From positions 1 to 42,706 of the forward strand of contig NZ_ATXH01000021.1 of NCBI RefSeq assembly GCF_000421585.1: a stretch of DNA of 42,706 bases, given 5' to 3'. Both the position numbers and the translations under genes were made by a program. Below, piece after piece: positions 16,891 through 27,334 of the stretch (position 1 is its first letter; each line of letters opens with the position of its first letter). This DNA comes from Thermodesulfatator atlanticus DSM 21156. Its GTDB lineage: Bacteria; Desulfobacterota; Thermodesulfobacteria; Thermodesulfobacteriales; Thermodesulfatatoraceae. The notes under the pieces were generated by a model. That model had not been told where the DNA came from. It saw only the letters and a list, made by a program, of their open reading frames with translations, and ran no database searches.

Positions 16891-17671
16891 AATCTTCCTT
16901 TCTGATACGTACCAGTTTTTGGGTTTTCCCGGTTTGTTCGTCTATTTCGAGATAAACTGCTTCTAACTTCTTTGGGCCTGTTTTGGGAACTTCGAGCTTT
17001 CGCGGAACCTGGGTAAGGAAAAGCTCAATGGCGTGGTCTTTGCGCATCCCTATCACTCCATCACGAATGCCCGTCATGCCTACGTCGGTAAGATAAGCGG
17101 TGCCTTCTGGTAGAATTCTTTCGTCTCCGGTCTGAACGTGGGTATGGGTTCCGATAACAGCAGATACTTTGCCATCAAGATACCATCCAAGGGCCAATTT
17201 TTCCGAGGTAGCTTCGGCGTGAAAATCAACCAAAATACAGGGGGTTTCTTCTTTGAGTTTTTCTGCCAGGGCTAGGCCGATACGAAAGGGACAATCAAGG
17301 GAACGCATAAAAACACGGCCTTCAAGATTGATAACCCCGAGTTTTTTGTCGTTTTTGTGAAGAACCGCATAGCCCTTCCCTACGGCCCCTGCAGGATAAT
17401 TGGCAGGCCTGAGGACTTTTTCGGCCTTGGCCAGATAAGGCAAAAATTCCCTGCGCCAAATGTGGTTCCCAGAGGTGAGGAGATCGAATCCTGCCGCTAA
17501 TAATTCCTGGGCGATAGCTTCGGTCAATCCGTAGCCACCTGCCGCATTTTCAGCGTTACCAATTACAAAGTGGGGGGCATAATCTGAAATCAAACCGGGG
17601 AGAAATTTGTTAAGAGCCTTTCTCCCCGGCCGGCCTACAATATCCCCTACAAAAAGCACCTTAACGGGCAT
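16889..17671 (-). CDS. YmdB-family metallophosphoesterase (2',3'-cAMP phosphodiesterase type)
   Basis: This 260-aa protein matches the TIGR00282 family. Metal-binding segments are [11 protein letters not shown] at the N-terminus, GNAENAAGG and TSGNHIW in the middle, and [11 protein letters not shown] and [13 protein letters not shown] later. Bacillus YmdB hydrolyses 2',3'-cyclic nucleotides and lies directly downstream of rny, as here. Its ATG overlaps the end of rny by 11 bases, so the two are coupled. The linkage suggests a role in handling RNA breakdown products. It ends in a shared terminator. Confidence 0.9.
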   Translation of the reverse strand: MPVKVLFVGDIVGRPGRKALNKFLPGLISDYAPHFVIGNAENAAGGYGLTEAIAQELLAAGFDLLTSGNHIWRREFLPYLAKAEKVLRPANYPAGAVGKGYAVLHKNDKKLGVINLEGRVFMRSLDCPFRIGLALAEKLKEETPCILVDFHAEATSEKLALGWYLDGKVSAVIGTHTHVQTGDERILPEGTAYLTDVGMTGIRDGVIGMRKDHAIELFLTQVPRKLEVPKTGPKKLEAVYLEIDEQTGKTQKLVRIRKED

Positions 17672-19244
17672 ATTCCACCGCCCTTGTCTCTCGGATCACG
17701 GTAACCTTTATCAAACCAGGATAGGTAAGTTCTTTTTCTATTTTTTTGGCTATATCCCGGGAAAGATGCACTGCTTCTGCATCGGTTATTTTGTTGCTAT
17801 CCACAATGACTCTGATTTCACGCCCAGCCTGAATAGCGTAAGCCTTCTGGACCCCTGGAAAAGAAGTAGCAACCCGCTCAAGGGTTTCAAGGCGCTTGAT
17901 GTAAGACTCAAGGAGTTCTTTTCGTGCACCAGGCCGGGCCCCAGAAACCGCGTCGGCCGCCTGAACCAAAATTGCTAAAACTGACTCAGGGGGTACGTCT
18001 TCATGGTGTGCAGCAATGGCGTTTACTATTTCTTCGTCTTCGCCGTATTTTTTGGCAAGCTCTGCCCCGATTAAGGCGTGAGGACCTTCCATTTCCTGGT
18101 CAACCGCCTTGCCTATGTCGTGAAGTAACCCAGCACGCTTGGCTTTTTTAACATCAAGGCCAAGTTCCCCTGCCATTACCCCGCAAATGTATGCCACTTC
18201 GATGGAATGCTGAAGTACGTTTTGGGAATAGCTTGTACGATATTTCAGTTTGCCAAGTAAGCGCAAAAGCTCAGAAGGCAAACCATAAACCCCCACGTCA
18301 AAGGCCGCTCTTTCGCCAATCTCTTTGATAGTAACGTCTAATTCTTCTTCGACCTTTTTGACTACTTCTTCAATGCGGGCTGGATGTATGCGTCCATCAG
18401 AAATCAGACGTTCGAGGGCTATACGGGCCACCTCTCGCCTAAGCGGGTTAAACCCCGAAAGAACAACTACCTCAGGGGTATCGTCGATTATTAAGTCAAC
18501 TCCGGTAGCAGCCTCAAGGGCCCGGATGTTTCGACCCTCCCGTCCGATGATGCGTCCTTTCATGTCCTCGCTCGGAAGGGGAACCACCGAAACGGCTTTT
18601 TCAGTGACAATCTCGGTGGCACAACGTGAAATTGCCAGCGCCAAGATCTCACGCGCACGACGATTAGCTTCTTCGCGCGCTTCGGTCTCAATGCGCATGA
18701 GCATACGCGCTGTTTCTTCTTTGGCTTCTTCTTCTGCTTTCTTAAGGACAATTTCGCGAGCCTCTTCGTGGGTAAGTTGGGCGATTTTTTCTAACTCTTT
18801 GCGCTGGGACTCAACCAGAGTTCGGTACTCTTGCTCCTGCTTGGTCAGCAATTCTTCTTTCTCCCGCAGCTTAAGTTCCTTACGCCCGAGTTCTTCTTCT
18901 CGTTTTTCAAGCTGCTGGCTGCGGCGCTCAAGATTGGCTTCTCTTTCAGCTAAACGACTTTCTTGTTCGCGGAGTCTTTTTTCTTGTTCGTCTAATTTAC
19001 GGTGTCTTTCTTCGAACTCTTTTTCTATTTTTTCTTTGTGACGAAGAGCCTCTTCCCGAGCTTCAAGCTTAACTTCCTGGCGCAGGCGTTCAGCCTCTGT
19101 CCTGGCTCTTTCTAAAATTTCTTGGGCCTTTTGCTCAACACCTGCAAGCTTTTCTTGGTCTTTCTTTTCTTTGAGTTTTATTCCCAGGGGAATGCCCACG
19201 GCAAGCCCTGCGGCTAGGGCAATCACCACTAACAAAACTTCCAT
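17661..19244 (-). CDS. rny: Ribonuclease Y
   Basis: The 527-aa product has the full RNase Y layout. A membrane anchor (residues about 1-22) is followed by a long charged coiled coil (about 25-200), a KH RNA-binding domain (about 215-280; [21 protein letters not shown]) and an HD hydrolase domain (about 335-430; [21 protein letters not shown]). It is a membrane-bound endonuclease that starts mRNA decay. GGAGGG lies before the ATG. A 6S-like RNA gene and zapA lie upstream, and the ymdB-like gene overlaps its end. Confidence 0.97.
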   Translation of the reverse strand: MEVLLVVIALAAGLAVGIPLGIKLKEKKDQEKLAGVEQKAQEILERARTEAERLRQEVKLEAREEALRHKEKIEKEFEERHRKLDEQEKRLREQESRLAEREANLERRSQQLEKREEELGRKELKLREKEELLTKQEQEYRTLVESQRKELEKIAQLTHEEAREIVLKKAEEEAKEETARMLMRIETEAREEANRRAREILALAISRCATEIVTEKAVSVVPLPSEDMKGRIIGREGRNIRALEAATGVDLIIDDTPEVVVLSGFNPLRREVARIALERLISDGRIHPARIEEVVKKVEEELDVTIKEIGERAAFDVGVYGLPSELLRLLGKLKYRTSYSQNVLQHSIEVAYICGVMAGELGLDVKKAKRAGLLHDIGKAVDQEMEGPHALIGAELAKKYGEDEEIVNAIAAHHEDVPPESVLAILVQAADAVSGARPGARKELLESYIKRLETLERVATSFPGVQKAYAIQAGREIRVIVDSNKITDAEAVHLSRDIAKKIEKELTYPGLIKVTVIRETRAVEYAR

Positions 19245-19441
19245 ACTTCTTCCCTCCTTTGGTGATTACCCCGCAAGGGAAAGGCGGACAGGTGAAAGAA
19301 GCTTTGGTTCTTAAGAAATATCAGCTATTCCACGCAATTTCACGGTAATAGCAATTTCATAAAATATTTTATAGGCGTAAAGCCTTTATACCCTTCACCG
19401 ACCGCCCAGCGGTCTTACCCTCACGGGGTTAATAAAACCCC

Positions 19442-19609
19442 GGGGTGCCGTGTTAACCGGCCCGCACGAGACCCTTCACTATTAAGTGGGTGGCTCATCC
19501 TTCCTTGCGGTTTCTCCGCCAAGTGCGGAGCATACCTCCAGAAGGAGAGGAGCCTCCCCCTGGTCTCGCTGTTGGCTCGGCGGGCTAAATGGTTAATCAC
19601 GCGCACCCC
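19442..19609 (-). ncRNA. ssrS: 6S RNA (SsrS)-like structured RNA
   Basis: Read on the minus strand, the 5' end GGGGTGC-CGTG-TTAACC pairs with the 3' end GGTTAA-CACG-GCACCCC as a closing stem. Further in, GCCCGC pairs with GCGGGC and GCGAGACC with GGTCTCGT. Next comes a large open bubble whose 3' strand carries a small CACT-TAAT-AGTG hairpin. The terminal arm is formed by GGCTC/GAGCC, TCCTT/AAGGA and CTCCGC/GCGGAG. Closing stem, central bubble and terminal arm in about 170 nt is the 6S architecture, and zapA is the classic upstream neighbour. 6S RNA traps housekeeping RNA polymerase. The closing stem overlaps the last codons of zapA, so the mature ends are approximate. Confidence 0.7.
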
Positions 19610-19886
19610 AGGAACTCTTTTTAATGTATTCGTCTAATTCAGAGGCCTTCTTAAGTAAGGCCTCCCTTAAGTCCTCGTGTTCTTTTTTTATTTTTACATA
19701 TTCTGACGAAATTTGTAAGAGCAGAAGTACCGCAACTTTAAGCGGTGGTAAAAGCTTATATTTTTTGCGAATTTCGCTTTCTTTAGTAGCCAATATCTCC
19801 CTTATCTCCTGAACCATCTCTTCAGGAAGATCTGTTTTAAAGGCAAATGTTTGGTCTAAAAGTTGAAACTCAACGATGCGTTCCAA
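19593..19886 (-). CDS. zapA: Cell division protein ZapA
   Basis: This 97-aa protein has the ZapA pattern: an N-terminal beta region (IVEFQLLDQTFAFKTDLPEE), then a long helix for dimerisation (about residues 50-90). ZapA bundles FtsZ filaments at the division ring. The start is a TTG at 19886 with GAGGAA just upstream; no ATG fits. It begins 8 bases after the ZapB-like gene. The last codons overlap the closing stem of the 6S-like RNA. Confidence 0.85.
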   Translation of the reverse strand: MERIVEFQLLDQTFAFKTDLPEEMVQEIREILATKESEIRKKYKLLPPLKVAVLLLLQISSEYVKIKKEHEDLREALLKKASELDEYIKKSSWGARD

Positions 19887-19894
19887 AACTTCCT

Positions 19895-20122
19895 CTAATC
19901 CATTGATAATTGTTCAATTTTGCTTAATATTTCCTGAACTTTGTTTTTGACCAGCTGTTTTTCTTCCTGCAATCTGGAAAGCTCTGCTTTAAGGGATTCT
20001 ATTTCGCTTTCTTTTTGAGACAAGGTCTCTAATAAAGAGGCCTTTTCCTGGCTCAGGCGCTGAATATATCCTAAAAGGGTTTCGATTTTTTCCTCTAATA
20101 AGGCAATCTCCTGCACACTCAT
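19895..20122 (-). CDS. Small coiled-coil protein, ZapB-like
   Basis: The 75 residues are almost entirely one heptad-patterned coiled coil (EEKIETLLGYIQRLSQEKASL onward in the first half, then LKAELSRLQEEKQLVKNKV). Size, composition and position directly before zapA fit a ZapB/DUF904-type FtsZ-ring factor, but the sequence is too repetitive to be certain. AGGAGG precedes the ATG. It lies 17 bases after the glmU-like gene. Confidence 0.7.
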   Translation of the reverse strand: MSVQEIALLEEKIETLLGYIQRLSQEKASLLETLSQKESEIESLKAELSRLQEEKQLVKNKVQEILSKIEQLSMD

Positions 20123-20139
20123 AAAGCCCTCCTTATATG

Positions 20140-21108
20140 CTAGCGATAAAGACCGTTGCTTAAAGTTGTTCCCGAAGATACCCTTGCTCCTGGCAACACT
20201 TTAACGTCTTTTAAGTCACAATGGCTCTCGATAACGGCTTCTTGCCCAATCTCAGTAGCCCCGCGCAGGCTTACAAAGGGAAAAATTACCACTCCTGGCG
20301 CAATTTGCACCTTTTTCTCCAGATACACATGCTCAGGAGAGACAAAAGTTACCCCTGCAGCCATAAAACGCTCACGCAAACGCCGCTGAAAAATCTTTTC
20401 AGCCAAAGCTAGCTCAAACTGGCTATTTATACCTAAAATTTCCTCATTGCTCTTGGCTTTCAAAGCAGCTACAGGCAAGGCTTTTTGGCGGGCAATCTTG
20501 ATTACATCCGTCAGGTAATACTCGCGTTGTACGTTATCTGGACGAATCTCTTTTAAGGCGTCAAAAAGAAATTTAGCTCGAAACACATAAGTACCCGAAT
20601 TTATCTCTTTGATGCGTTTTTGTGTTGGATCAGCATCTTTTTCCTCGACGATTTCTGATACCAGGCCGCTAGAATCTCGGATAATTCGCCCGTATCCAAA
20701 AGGATTTTCAAGCTCAGCTGTCAAAATCGTAGCAACCGCCTGCTTTTCACGATGAAAAGAACAAAGTTCTTTTAAGGTATCCACTCGAAGTAAGGGAGTA
20801 TCTCCACAGAGTACTAAAACATCCCCGTTAAAATCTTTCAAAGATTCCTCAGCAAGCAACACTGCATGGCCTGTACCAAGTTGTTCTCTTTGTTCCACAT
20901 GCTTAACCGCATACGGCTTTATGACCTCTAACACCCTTTCTTTTTTAAATCCTACAACAACCAAAACATGCTGAGGATTAAGGGCTAAAACCGTATCCAG
21001 CACGTGAAGGATAAGTGGCTCTCCCCCCAAAATATGCAAAACCTTTGGTAAAGGAGATTTCATCCGGGTTCCTTTACCAGCAGCCAAAATAACCACAGCA
21101 AGGGACAT
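20140..21108 (-). CDS. GlmU-type UDP-N-acetylglucosamine pyrophosphorylase lacking most of the acetyltransferase domain
   Basis: Residues 1-230 are a GlmU uridylyltransferase domain: LAAGKGTRMKSPLPKVLH, QLGTGHA, CGDTPLL and NSGTYVF. The hexapeptide helix after it is only about 70 residues long (VYLEKKVQIAPGVVIFPFVSL and a few more turns). Full bifunctional GlmU is about 455 residues; this one is 322, so the acetyl-CoA site is missing. It should make UDP-GlcNAc from GlcNAc-1-phosphate and UTP, while acetylation of GlcN-1-P must come from another protein. Read-through from the atp operon is limited by a terminator. TTAGGAGG lies about ten bases before the ATG, and a CATAAT box upstream may be its promoter. 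Confidence 0.85.
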   Translation of the reverse strand: MSLAVVILAAGKGTRMKSPLPKVLHILGGEPLILHVLDTVLALNPQHVLVVVGFKKERVLEVIKPYAVKHVEQREQLGTGHAVLLAEESLKDFNGDVLVLCGDTPLLRVDTLKELCSFHREKQAVATILTAELENPFGYGRIIRDSSGLVSEIVEEKDADPTQKRIKEINSGTYVFRAKFLFDALKEIRPDNVQREYYLTDVIKIARQKALPVAALKAKSNEEILGINSQFELALAEKIFQRRLRERFMAAGVTFVSPEHVYLEKKVQIAPGVVIFPFVSLRGATEIGQEAVIESHCDLKDVKVLPGARVSSGTTLSNGLYR

Positions 21109-21180
21109 AAAGCAGAGACCTCCTAAGGGGATTATGAATAAATTTAAACTTTAAACCACAAAAGGCGGGATAAAAAATAA

Positions 21181-21206
21181 AAAAGGGGGCTTAGCGCCCC
21201 CTTTTT
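21181..21206 (-). terminator. Rho-independent terminator of the ATP synthase operon
   Basis: AAAAGGGGGC pairs with GCCCCCTTTT (10 bp) around a 5-base loop. On the minus strand it is followed by a T-rich run. It lies directly past atpC and before the glmU-like gene. Confidence 0.88.
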
Positions 21207-21216
21207 AGCAAGTTAT

Positions 21217-21642
21217 CTACTGGGCACGTTGTCTAACTTTTTCAGCAACTCTTAAGCGGACCAACGCACGTGCCAAAGCAGCCTGGGCCCTGGCAATGTC
21301 GATCTTTTCGGCCTTGGCTGCTGCTTCCTGTAAGCGTTTCTCAGCGCGCTCTTTTGCCTTCAAGGCGCGCTCTACGTCTATTTCCTCAGCCCTTTCAGCT
21401 GCTTCGCATAAAAAGGTGATCTTATTATGGCTAACCTCGCAAAATCCTTCACTAACCGCTAAGAATTCTTCCTTATCTCCCACACGATAACGCAATTCGC
21501 CAATTTTTATAGCAGCTACCATGGGTGCGTGGTGAGCCATAACACCGAACTCACCTGCCACACCAGGCGCTGTAACAATATCAACTTCCTCACTCACTAC
21601 CATACGGCTAGGTGTTACAATTTCGAGTAGGATGCGAGCCAT
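21217..21642 (-). CDS. atpC: ATP synthase epsilon subunit
   Basis: This is a 141-aa F1 central-stalk subunit. The N-terminal beta sandwich (LLEIVTPSRMVVSEEVDIVTAPG, GEFGVMAHHAPMVAAIKIGEL) is followed by a two-helix C-terminal domain rich in Ala, Arg and Glu. The latter can act as a brake on ATP hydrolysis. GGAGG precedes the ATG, two bases after atpD. It is the last gene of the operon. Confidence 0.96.
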   Translation of the reverse strand: MARILLEIVTPSRMVVSEEVDIVTAPGVAGEFGVMAHHAPMVAAIKIGELRYRVGDKEEFLAVSEGFCEVSHNKITFLCEAAERAEEIDVERALKAKERAEKRLQEAAAKAEKIDIARAQAALARALVRLRVAEKVRQRAQ

Positions 21643-21644
21643 TA

Positions 21645-23102
<1,458 letters not shown>

Positions 23103-23107
23103 CTAAA

Positions 23108-23995
23108 TTATCCTTTAAGGGCTTCAGCACCGCCCACTATATCCATAAGTTCTTTAGTAATAGCTGCCTGACGCGTTTTGTTAAATAAAAGCGTAAGGCT
23201 GTGAACCATATCACCGCAGGCACGGTTAGCATTGTCCATTGCGGTCATACGGGCAGCCTGCTCGCTAACAGCTGTTTCTAACATAGCCGCAAAAACCTGG
23301 GTGTTAATGTAAAGAGGCAAAATCTGAGCAAAAAGCTCCTCAGGCTCAGGTTCGTAAATATAAGAGCCAGAAATCTTTGGTTCAGTTGTTTCCTCTGCGG
23401 CCTCTTCCTTTTCTACCGCAATGGGTAAGAGTTTGTCTATTTTGGGAATTTGCCTTACCACGTTTATAAAATACCCATAAATGATATGGGTTTCGTCCAC
23501 TTCTTTGTCTAAAAACGCGCGCATAGCCTCACGAGCAATAGCACGCGCATTAAACATCTCCACCCGACTCATAACATCTTCATAAGACTCACGAATAAGG
23601 CCACTTTTACGATAAAACTGAGCGCCTTTACGCCCAACACAAATCAAAGAAACTTCGCGTCCTTTGGCCTTTTGTTCCCTAATAAAACGCTCACAGGCGT
23701 TTATGAGGTTAGCGTTAAAAGCACCACAGAGCCCTCTATCAGCAGTAACAAGTATAATTTCAACTTTTTTGACTTCCCGTGGCTGCATTAATTCAAATTG
23801 AGCAGGATTGACCGCACCAGAAGCTGCTAATTCGGTAACTACTTCTCTAAATTTGGTAGCATACGGCCGAAACTGTTCTACCCTTTCCTGGGCTCCACGC
23901 AACTTAGCCGCCGCCACCATGTTCATGGCCCTGGTAATCTGGCCAATCTTCTTAACCGCTTCTATTTTTCTTTTAATATCCCTTAGGTTAGGCAT
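23108..23995 (-). CDS. atpG: ATP synthase gamma subunit
   Basis: The 295-aa rotor shaft of F1. The N-terminal helix (LRDIKRKIEAVKKIGQITRAMNMVAAAKL) and C-terminal helix (RMTAMDNANRACGDMVHSLTLLFNKTRQAAITKEL, shown here only in part as a motif) form the coiled-coil axle. The central domain includes ILVTADRGLCGAFN. GAGG precedes the ATG, and the gene starts 22 bases after atpA. A Glu-rich stretch (EKEEAAEETTEPKI) near residue 200 is a mild insertion. Confidence 0.97.
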   Translation of the reverse strand: MPNLRDIKRKIEAVKKIGQITRAMNMVAAAKLRGAQERVEQFRPYATKFREVVTELAASGAVNPAQFELMQPREVKKVEIILVTADRGLCGAFNANLINACERFIREQKAKGREVSLICVGRKGAQFYRKSGLIRESYEDVMSRVEMFNARAIAREAMRAFLDKEVDETHIIYGYFINVVRQIPKIDKLLPIAVEKEEAAEETTEPKISGSYIYEPEPEELFAQILPLYINTQVFAAMLETAVSEQAARMTAMDNANRACGDMVHSLTLLFNKTRQAAITKELMDIVGGAEALKG

Positions 23996-24017
23996 TTTTC
24001 CTCACCTTCCAGATTCT

Positions 24018-25559
24018 TTACGGTACAGGTACAGTTTCAACGTTGTGTCTGGTCTTAAATTCTTCGTTAAACTCCTTGAAAGCAGCTTTCATTTTCTCTT
24101 CTAGTTCAGGACTAATTTCTTTCTTTTCGCGAATTTCGGTATAAATCTCAGGATAACGAGATTCTATAAATTCATAGAGTTCTTTTTCATAAGTTTCTAA
24201 AACATCAAGGGGCATTTCATCAAGGAAGCCACGAGTACCAGCAAAAAGGATACAGACCTGCTTTTCTACTGGCAGAGGCTGATACTGAGGCTGTTTGAGG
24301 ATTTCAGTAAGACGCGCACCACGATGCAAGACTCTCTGAGTAGCACGGTCAAGTTCGGAACCAAACTGAGCGAAGGCTGCCAGCTCACGATACTGGGCAA
24401 GCTCAAGACGGAGCCTACCAGCAACCTGCTTCATAGCCTTGATTTGCGCTGCACCACCAACGCGTGAAACCGAAAGACCTACGTTAATAGCCGGACGAAT
24501 GCCTGCAAAAAAGAGGCTCGGTTCAAGATAAACCTGGCCATCGGTAATCGAAATAACGTTGGTGGGGATATACGCCGAAACGTCACCCTGGAGGGTTTCG
24601 ATAATGGGCAACGCTGTGAGTGAACCAGCTCCGTGTTCTTCGTTTAGTTTAGCAGCACGCTCAAGCAAACGAGAGTGGTTATAGAAAATGTCACCAGGAT
24701 AAGCCTCACGTCCAGGAGGACGACGGAGAAGCAAAGACACTTCACGGTAGGCATTTGCCTGTTTGGAAAGGTCGTCATAAACGATAAGAGCGTGACGACC
24801 AGAGTCACGGAAATATTCCCCCATAGCACAACCAGCATAGGGAGCGATATATTGCAAAGTGGCAGGGTCAGAGGCACAAGCCGCTACCACAGTGGTATAC
24901 TCCATGGCTCCGTAACGCCTTAAAACTTCCACGGTCTGGGCCACCGAAGCTTTCTTGAGACCTGCAGCAACGTAAATACAATACACATCACTATCGCGCT
25001 GATTGATAATGGCGTCGATACCAATGGCAGTTTTACCAGTCTGACGGTCACCAATGATGAGCTCACGCTGACCACGACCAATAGGAGTCATCGCGTCAAT
25101 GGCCTTAAGACCGGTGTACATGGGCTCGTGCACCGGCTTACGGGCAATGATACCAGGGGCTTTAACTTCGATACGACGAAATTCCTTAGATTGAATAGGA
25201 CCCTTACCATCGAGAGGACGACCAAGAGGATCTACTACACGGCCAAGCACTGCCTCGCCTACCGGAACTTCTGCGATACGACCGGTACGCTTGGCAATGT
25301 CGCCCTCTTTAATCTTGGTGGCGTCACCCATGATCGGGACACCAACGTTGTCAAACTCTAGGTTGAGCGCGATGCCCATTTCGCCACCAGGAAACTCTAT
25401 CAACTCCATAGCCTGACAATTACGCAACCCGTAAACACGAGCAATACCGTCACCGATGGAGATCACAACCCCCATCTCATCAAGGTCTACCTTCTTTTCA
25501 TACTCCTCAATGCGCTTTTTAATAAGATCACTGATTTCTTCTACTCTTATCCCTTGCAT
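24018..25559 (-). CDS. atpA: ATP synthase alpha subunit
   Basis: This is a 513-aa non-catalytic nucleotide-binding F1 subunit. The Walker A motif is [18 protein letters not shown], and the later conserved segments [12 protein letters not shown] and [10 protein letters not shown] are present. I start at the ATG at 25559 ([13 protein letters not shown]), the usual N-terminus. The GTG at 25574 is more likely part of the GAGGTG ribosome binding site. The start lies two bases after the atpH stop. Confidence 0.97.
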   Translation of the reverse strand: MQGIRVEEISDLIKKRIEEYEKKVDLDEMGVVISIGDGIARVYGLRNCQAMELIEFPGGEMGIALNLEFDNVGVPIMGDATKIKEGDIAKRTGRIAEVPVGEAVLGRVVDPLGRPLDGKGPIQSKEFRRIEVKAPGIIARKPVHEPMYTGLKAIDAMTPIGRGQRELIIGDRQTGKTAIGIDAIINQRDSDVYCIYVAAGLKKASVAQTVEVLRRYGAMEYTTVVAACASDPATLQYIAPYAGCAMGEYFRDSGRHALIVYDDLSKQANAYREVSLLLRRPPGREAYPGDIFYNHSRLLERAAKLNEEHGAGSLTALPIIETLQGDVSAYIPTNVISITDGQVYLEPSLFFAGIRPAINVGLSVSRVGGAAQIKAMKQVAGRLRLELAQYRELAAFAQFGSELDRATQRVLHRGARLTEILKQPQYQPLPVEKQVCILFAGTRGFLDEMPLDVLETYEKELYEFIESRYPEIYTEIREKKEISPELEEKMKAAFKEFNEEFKTRHNVETVPVP

Positions 25560-25560
25560 G

Positions 25561-26112
25561 TTAGGACACCTCACCCCTTATAATGGATTCTTTAAATTTC
25601 TCTAACTGGGCCCGAACTGTTCCGTCGAGCACCAGGTCACCTACCTGCACTCTGACACCGCCAAGAATTGACGGATCTTTAACTACATTCAAGACCACCT
25701 GTCGGCCAATCTTTTTAGAAAGGGCTTCCGCAAGAGCCTTTTGTAGCTCTTCATCTAAATCCGTGGCCACCTTGACTTCGGCCCTTGCAATACCCATCTC
25801 CTCATCAAGGAGTTGCTGATAGGTTTTGGTTATATCCTGAATAAAATGGATACGCCTTTTTTCAACCAGGAGCCGCAAAAACTTGGCCACAGCTTCTTCT
25901 ACCTGGAGCCCCTTAATTATTTCGTCTATTATTTCGAGCTTTAAATCTGGTGGATAAATGGGGCTCTCAAGGGCCTCAAGAATCTCGGGCTGAGAAGCCA
26001 AAAACTGTGAGACCCGTTGAAGCTCTTCACCAAACTCCTTGGTCTTGCCAAGATCCTTGGCCGCCGCAAAAAGACCCCTCGCATACTTTAAGGCTACTAT
26101 TGTCCTAAGCAC
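25561..26112 (-). CDS. atpH: ATP synthase delta subunit
   Basis: A 183-aa stator subunit linking F1 to the b/b' stalk. The N-terminal helical bundle begins [17 protein letters not shown], and the conserved C-terminal strand region reads [24 protein letters not shown]. The start is a GTG that overlaps the atpF stop (TAGTG), so the two are translationally coupled. Confidence 0.95.
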   Translation of the reverse strand: MLRTIVALKYARGLFAAAKDLGKTKEFGEELQRVSQFLASQPEILEALESPIYPPDLKLEIIDEIIKGLQVEEAVAKFLRLLVEKRRIHFIQDITKTYQQLLDEEMGIARAEVKVATDLDEELQKALAEALSKKIGRQVVLNVVKDPSILGGVRVQVGDLVLDGTVRAQLEKFKESIIRGEVS

Positions 26113-26765
26113 TAGTGCACCACCCTTTCTATGAATTCTTTAACTAAACGCTTGTGATCTTCAGGAGTAATTTTTTCTTTAATGATTTGCTCCGCCATCT
26201 TCACTGAAAGTTCAGCTACTTCTTTCCTCAATTCCTCACGAGCCTTCTCTAATTCCTGCTGTACATAAAACTCAGCCTGCTGCTTGATACGTTCAGCGGT
26301 AGCAAGGGCTTCTTGGATAATGCGCTCTTTTTCCTTCTCACCCTGTTCAATAAAAGCTTCCATAATCTTTTTGGCTTCTTCTTCTAAGGTAGCAAGCTTG
26401 GCTTCATATTCTTTATACTTGCGCTCTGCCTCGGCCCTTTTCTCGGTAAGCTCGCTATACTCCCCTTCAATACGTTCCCGACGAGAACGAAAGATATTGA
26501 CAATGGGTTCCCGGCCAAACTTGACCAGGATGATGACCAAGGCGATGAAGTTAACCGTCCACCATAAAAGGTCCTGAAGCTGACGCTTAGTTACGTGCGG
26601 CTTAACCTCATGCGAAGCTCCATGGCCCATGGCCTCTTGGGCACCAGCTGCATGCTCCGCAGCCATTTCATGGCCAGCAGTAGCCGGAGTTGCATGTTCC
26701 TCAACAGCAAAGGAAGGGACAACCAACCATACCAACAAAAAGAATATAGGCAAGAGACGACGCAT
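26112..26765 (-). CDS. atpF: ATP synthase b subunit with signal-like N-terminus and His-rich segment
   Basis: This 217-aa b subunit is longer than usual (about 156-170 aa). It opens with a hydrophobic signal-like stretch (residues about 3-21, ending VVPSFA). A His/Ala-rich segment (about 22-57, roughly seven histidines) follows, and only then the true membrane helix (DLLWWTVNFIALVIILVKFG) and the long charged stalk helix. Deltaproteobacterial b subunits often have this extended form. The His-rich part should lie on the outer side of the inner membrane and might bind metal or be cleaved off. The start overlaps the atpF' stop (TAATG). Confidence 0.92.
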   Translation of the reverse strand: MRRLLPIFFLLVWLVVPSFAVEEHATPATAGHEMAAEHAAGAQEAMGHGASHEVKPHVTKRQLQDLLWWTVNFIALVIILVKFGREPIVNIFRSRRERIEGEYSELTEKRAEAERKYKEYEAKLATLEEEAKKIMEAFIEQGEKEKERIIQEALATAERIKQQAEFYVQQELEKAREELRKEVAELSVKMAEQIIKEKITPEDHKRLVKEFIERVVH

Positions 26766-27190
26766 TATAAAGACCTCCCCAAAAGCTTCTGTGCAATAGA
26801 TACCGCAAAAGTTTCAACCTGAGACTGCAAAGCCTGACGAACTTGCTGAAGTTGCTGGGCTAACTGGGACAAAGTTTTCTGTTTGAGCTCCTCGGCTTCT
26901 TTAGTAGCTGCTTCAAGGATTTTCTTTTCTTCTGCCTTTGCTGCCTGCTTGAGCTCTTCTCTTTTGCGGGAAGCCTCCATGCGGGCTTCCTGCAAACGCT
27001 GCTGATATTGCTGCAAAACCTCTTCTGCTCCTTTGGTAAAACGCTCTATGTCAGAACGAAGCCCATCGAATTTTTCTTTCCTTTCTTTAAAAATCTGCAT
27101 TACGGGCTTTATGAAAATGACATTCAAAATGGCGGTCATGATTAGTGCTTCTACAATCTGAATGAAAAGCGTGATGTCGAACTTTAGCAT
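26765..27190 (-). CDS. ATP synthase b' subunit
   Basis: The 141-aa product has one membrane helix at the N-terminus (DITLFIQIVEALIMTAILNVIFI) and then a long Gln/Glu/Lys-rich helix. It differs from the following b gene, so the peripheral stalk is probably a b/b' heterodimer, as in phototrophs and many deltaproteobacteria. It is the first gene of this operon. The a and c subunit genes are not in the window and must lie elsewhere. Confidence 0.9.
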   Translation of the reverse strand: MLKFDITLFIQIVEALIMTAILNVIFIKPVMQIFKERKEKFDGLRSDIERFTKGAEEVLQQYQQRLQEARMEASRKREELKQAAKAEEKKILEAATKEAEELKQKTLSQLAQQLQQVRQALQSQVETFAVSIAQKLLGRSL

Positions 27191-27240
27191 CGAACAACCC
27201 CTTCAGCTTAATTTTTTAGAATTTCTGTTTCATGTTGGCG

Positions 27241-27269
27241 CTTTTACATCATTTCATTTTGGGTGTCAA
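27241..27269 (-). promoter_or_regulatory. Probable sigma-70-type promoter of the ATP synthase operon
   Basis: On the minus strand a perfect -35 box TTGACA is followed after exactly 17 bases by TAAAAG (4 of 6 matches to TATAAT). Transcription would start near 27235, about 45 bases before the b' start codon. It lies in the 144-base gap between rodA and the atp genes. The rest of that gap holds only AT-rich sequence and a weak GCTCA/TGAGC inverted repeat. Confidence 0.55.
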
Positions 27270-27334
27270 ACCCTTTTTATGGCTCAAAATAGGCGATTCT
27301 GAGCAAAAATCTTTTTTTTTGTGGCCAAAATTGC

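Noticed and set aside
18325-19041. 238-codon plus-strand frame opposite rny
   Set aside because: It is a Ser/Arg-rich shadow of the RNase Y coiled-coil region.
19260-19600. tmRNA, RNase P RNA or SRP RNA in the zapA-rny gap
   Set aside because: None of their conserved cores is seen: no CCA-ended tRNA-like domain or tag frame, no GAGGAAAGTCC, no GGAAGG SRP tetraloop arrangement. The pairing plan fits 6S better.
19421-19606. 61-codon minus-strand frame between zapA and rny
   Set aside because: It lies within the folded 6S-like RNA, starts with GTG, has a composition unlike a protein, and is explained by the RNA stems.
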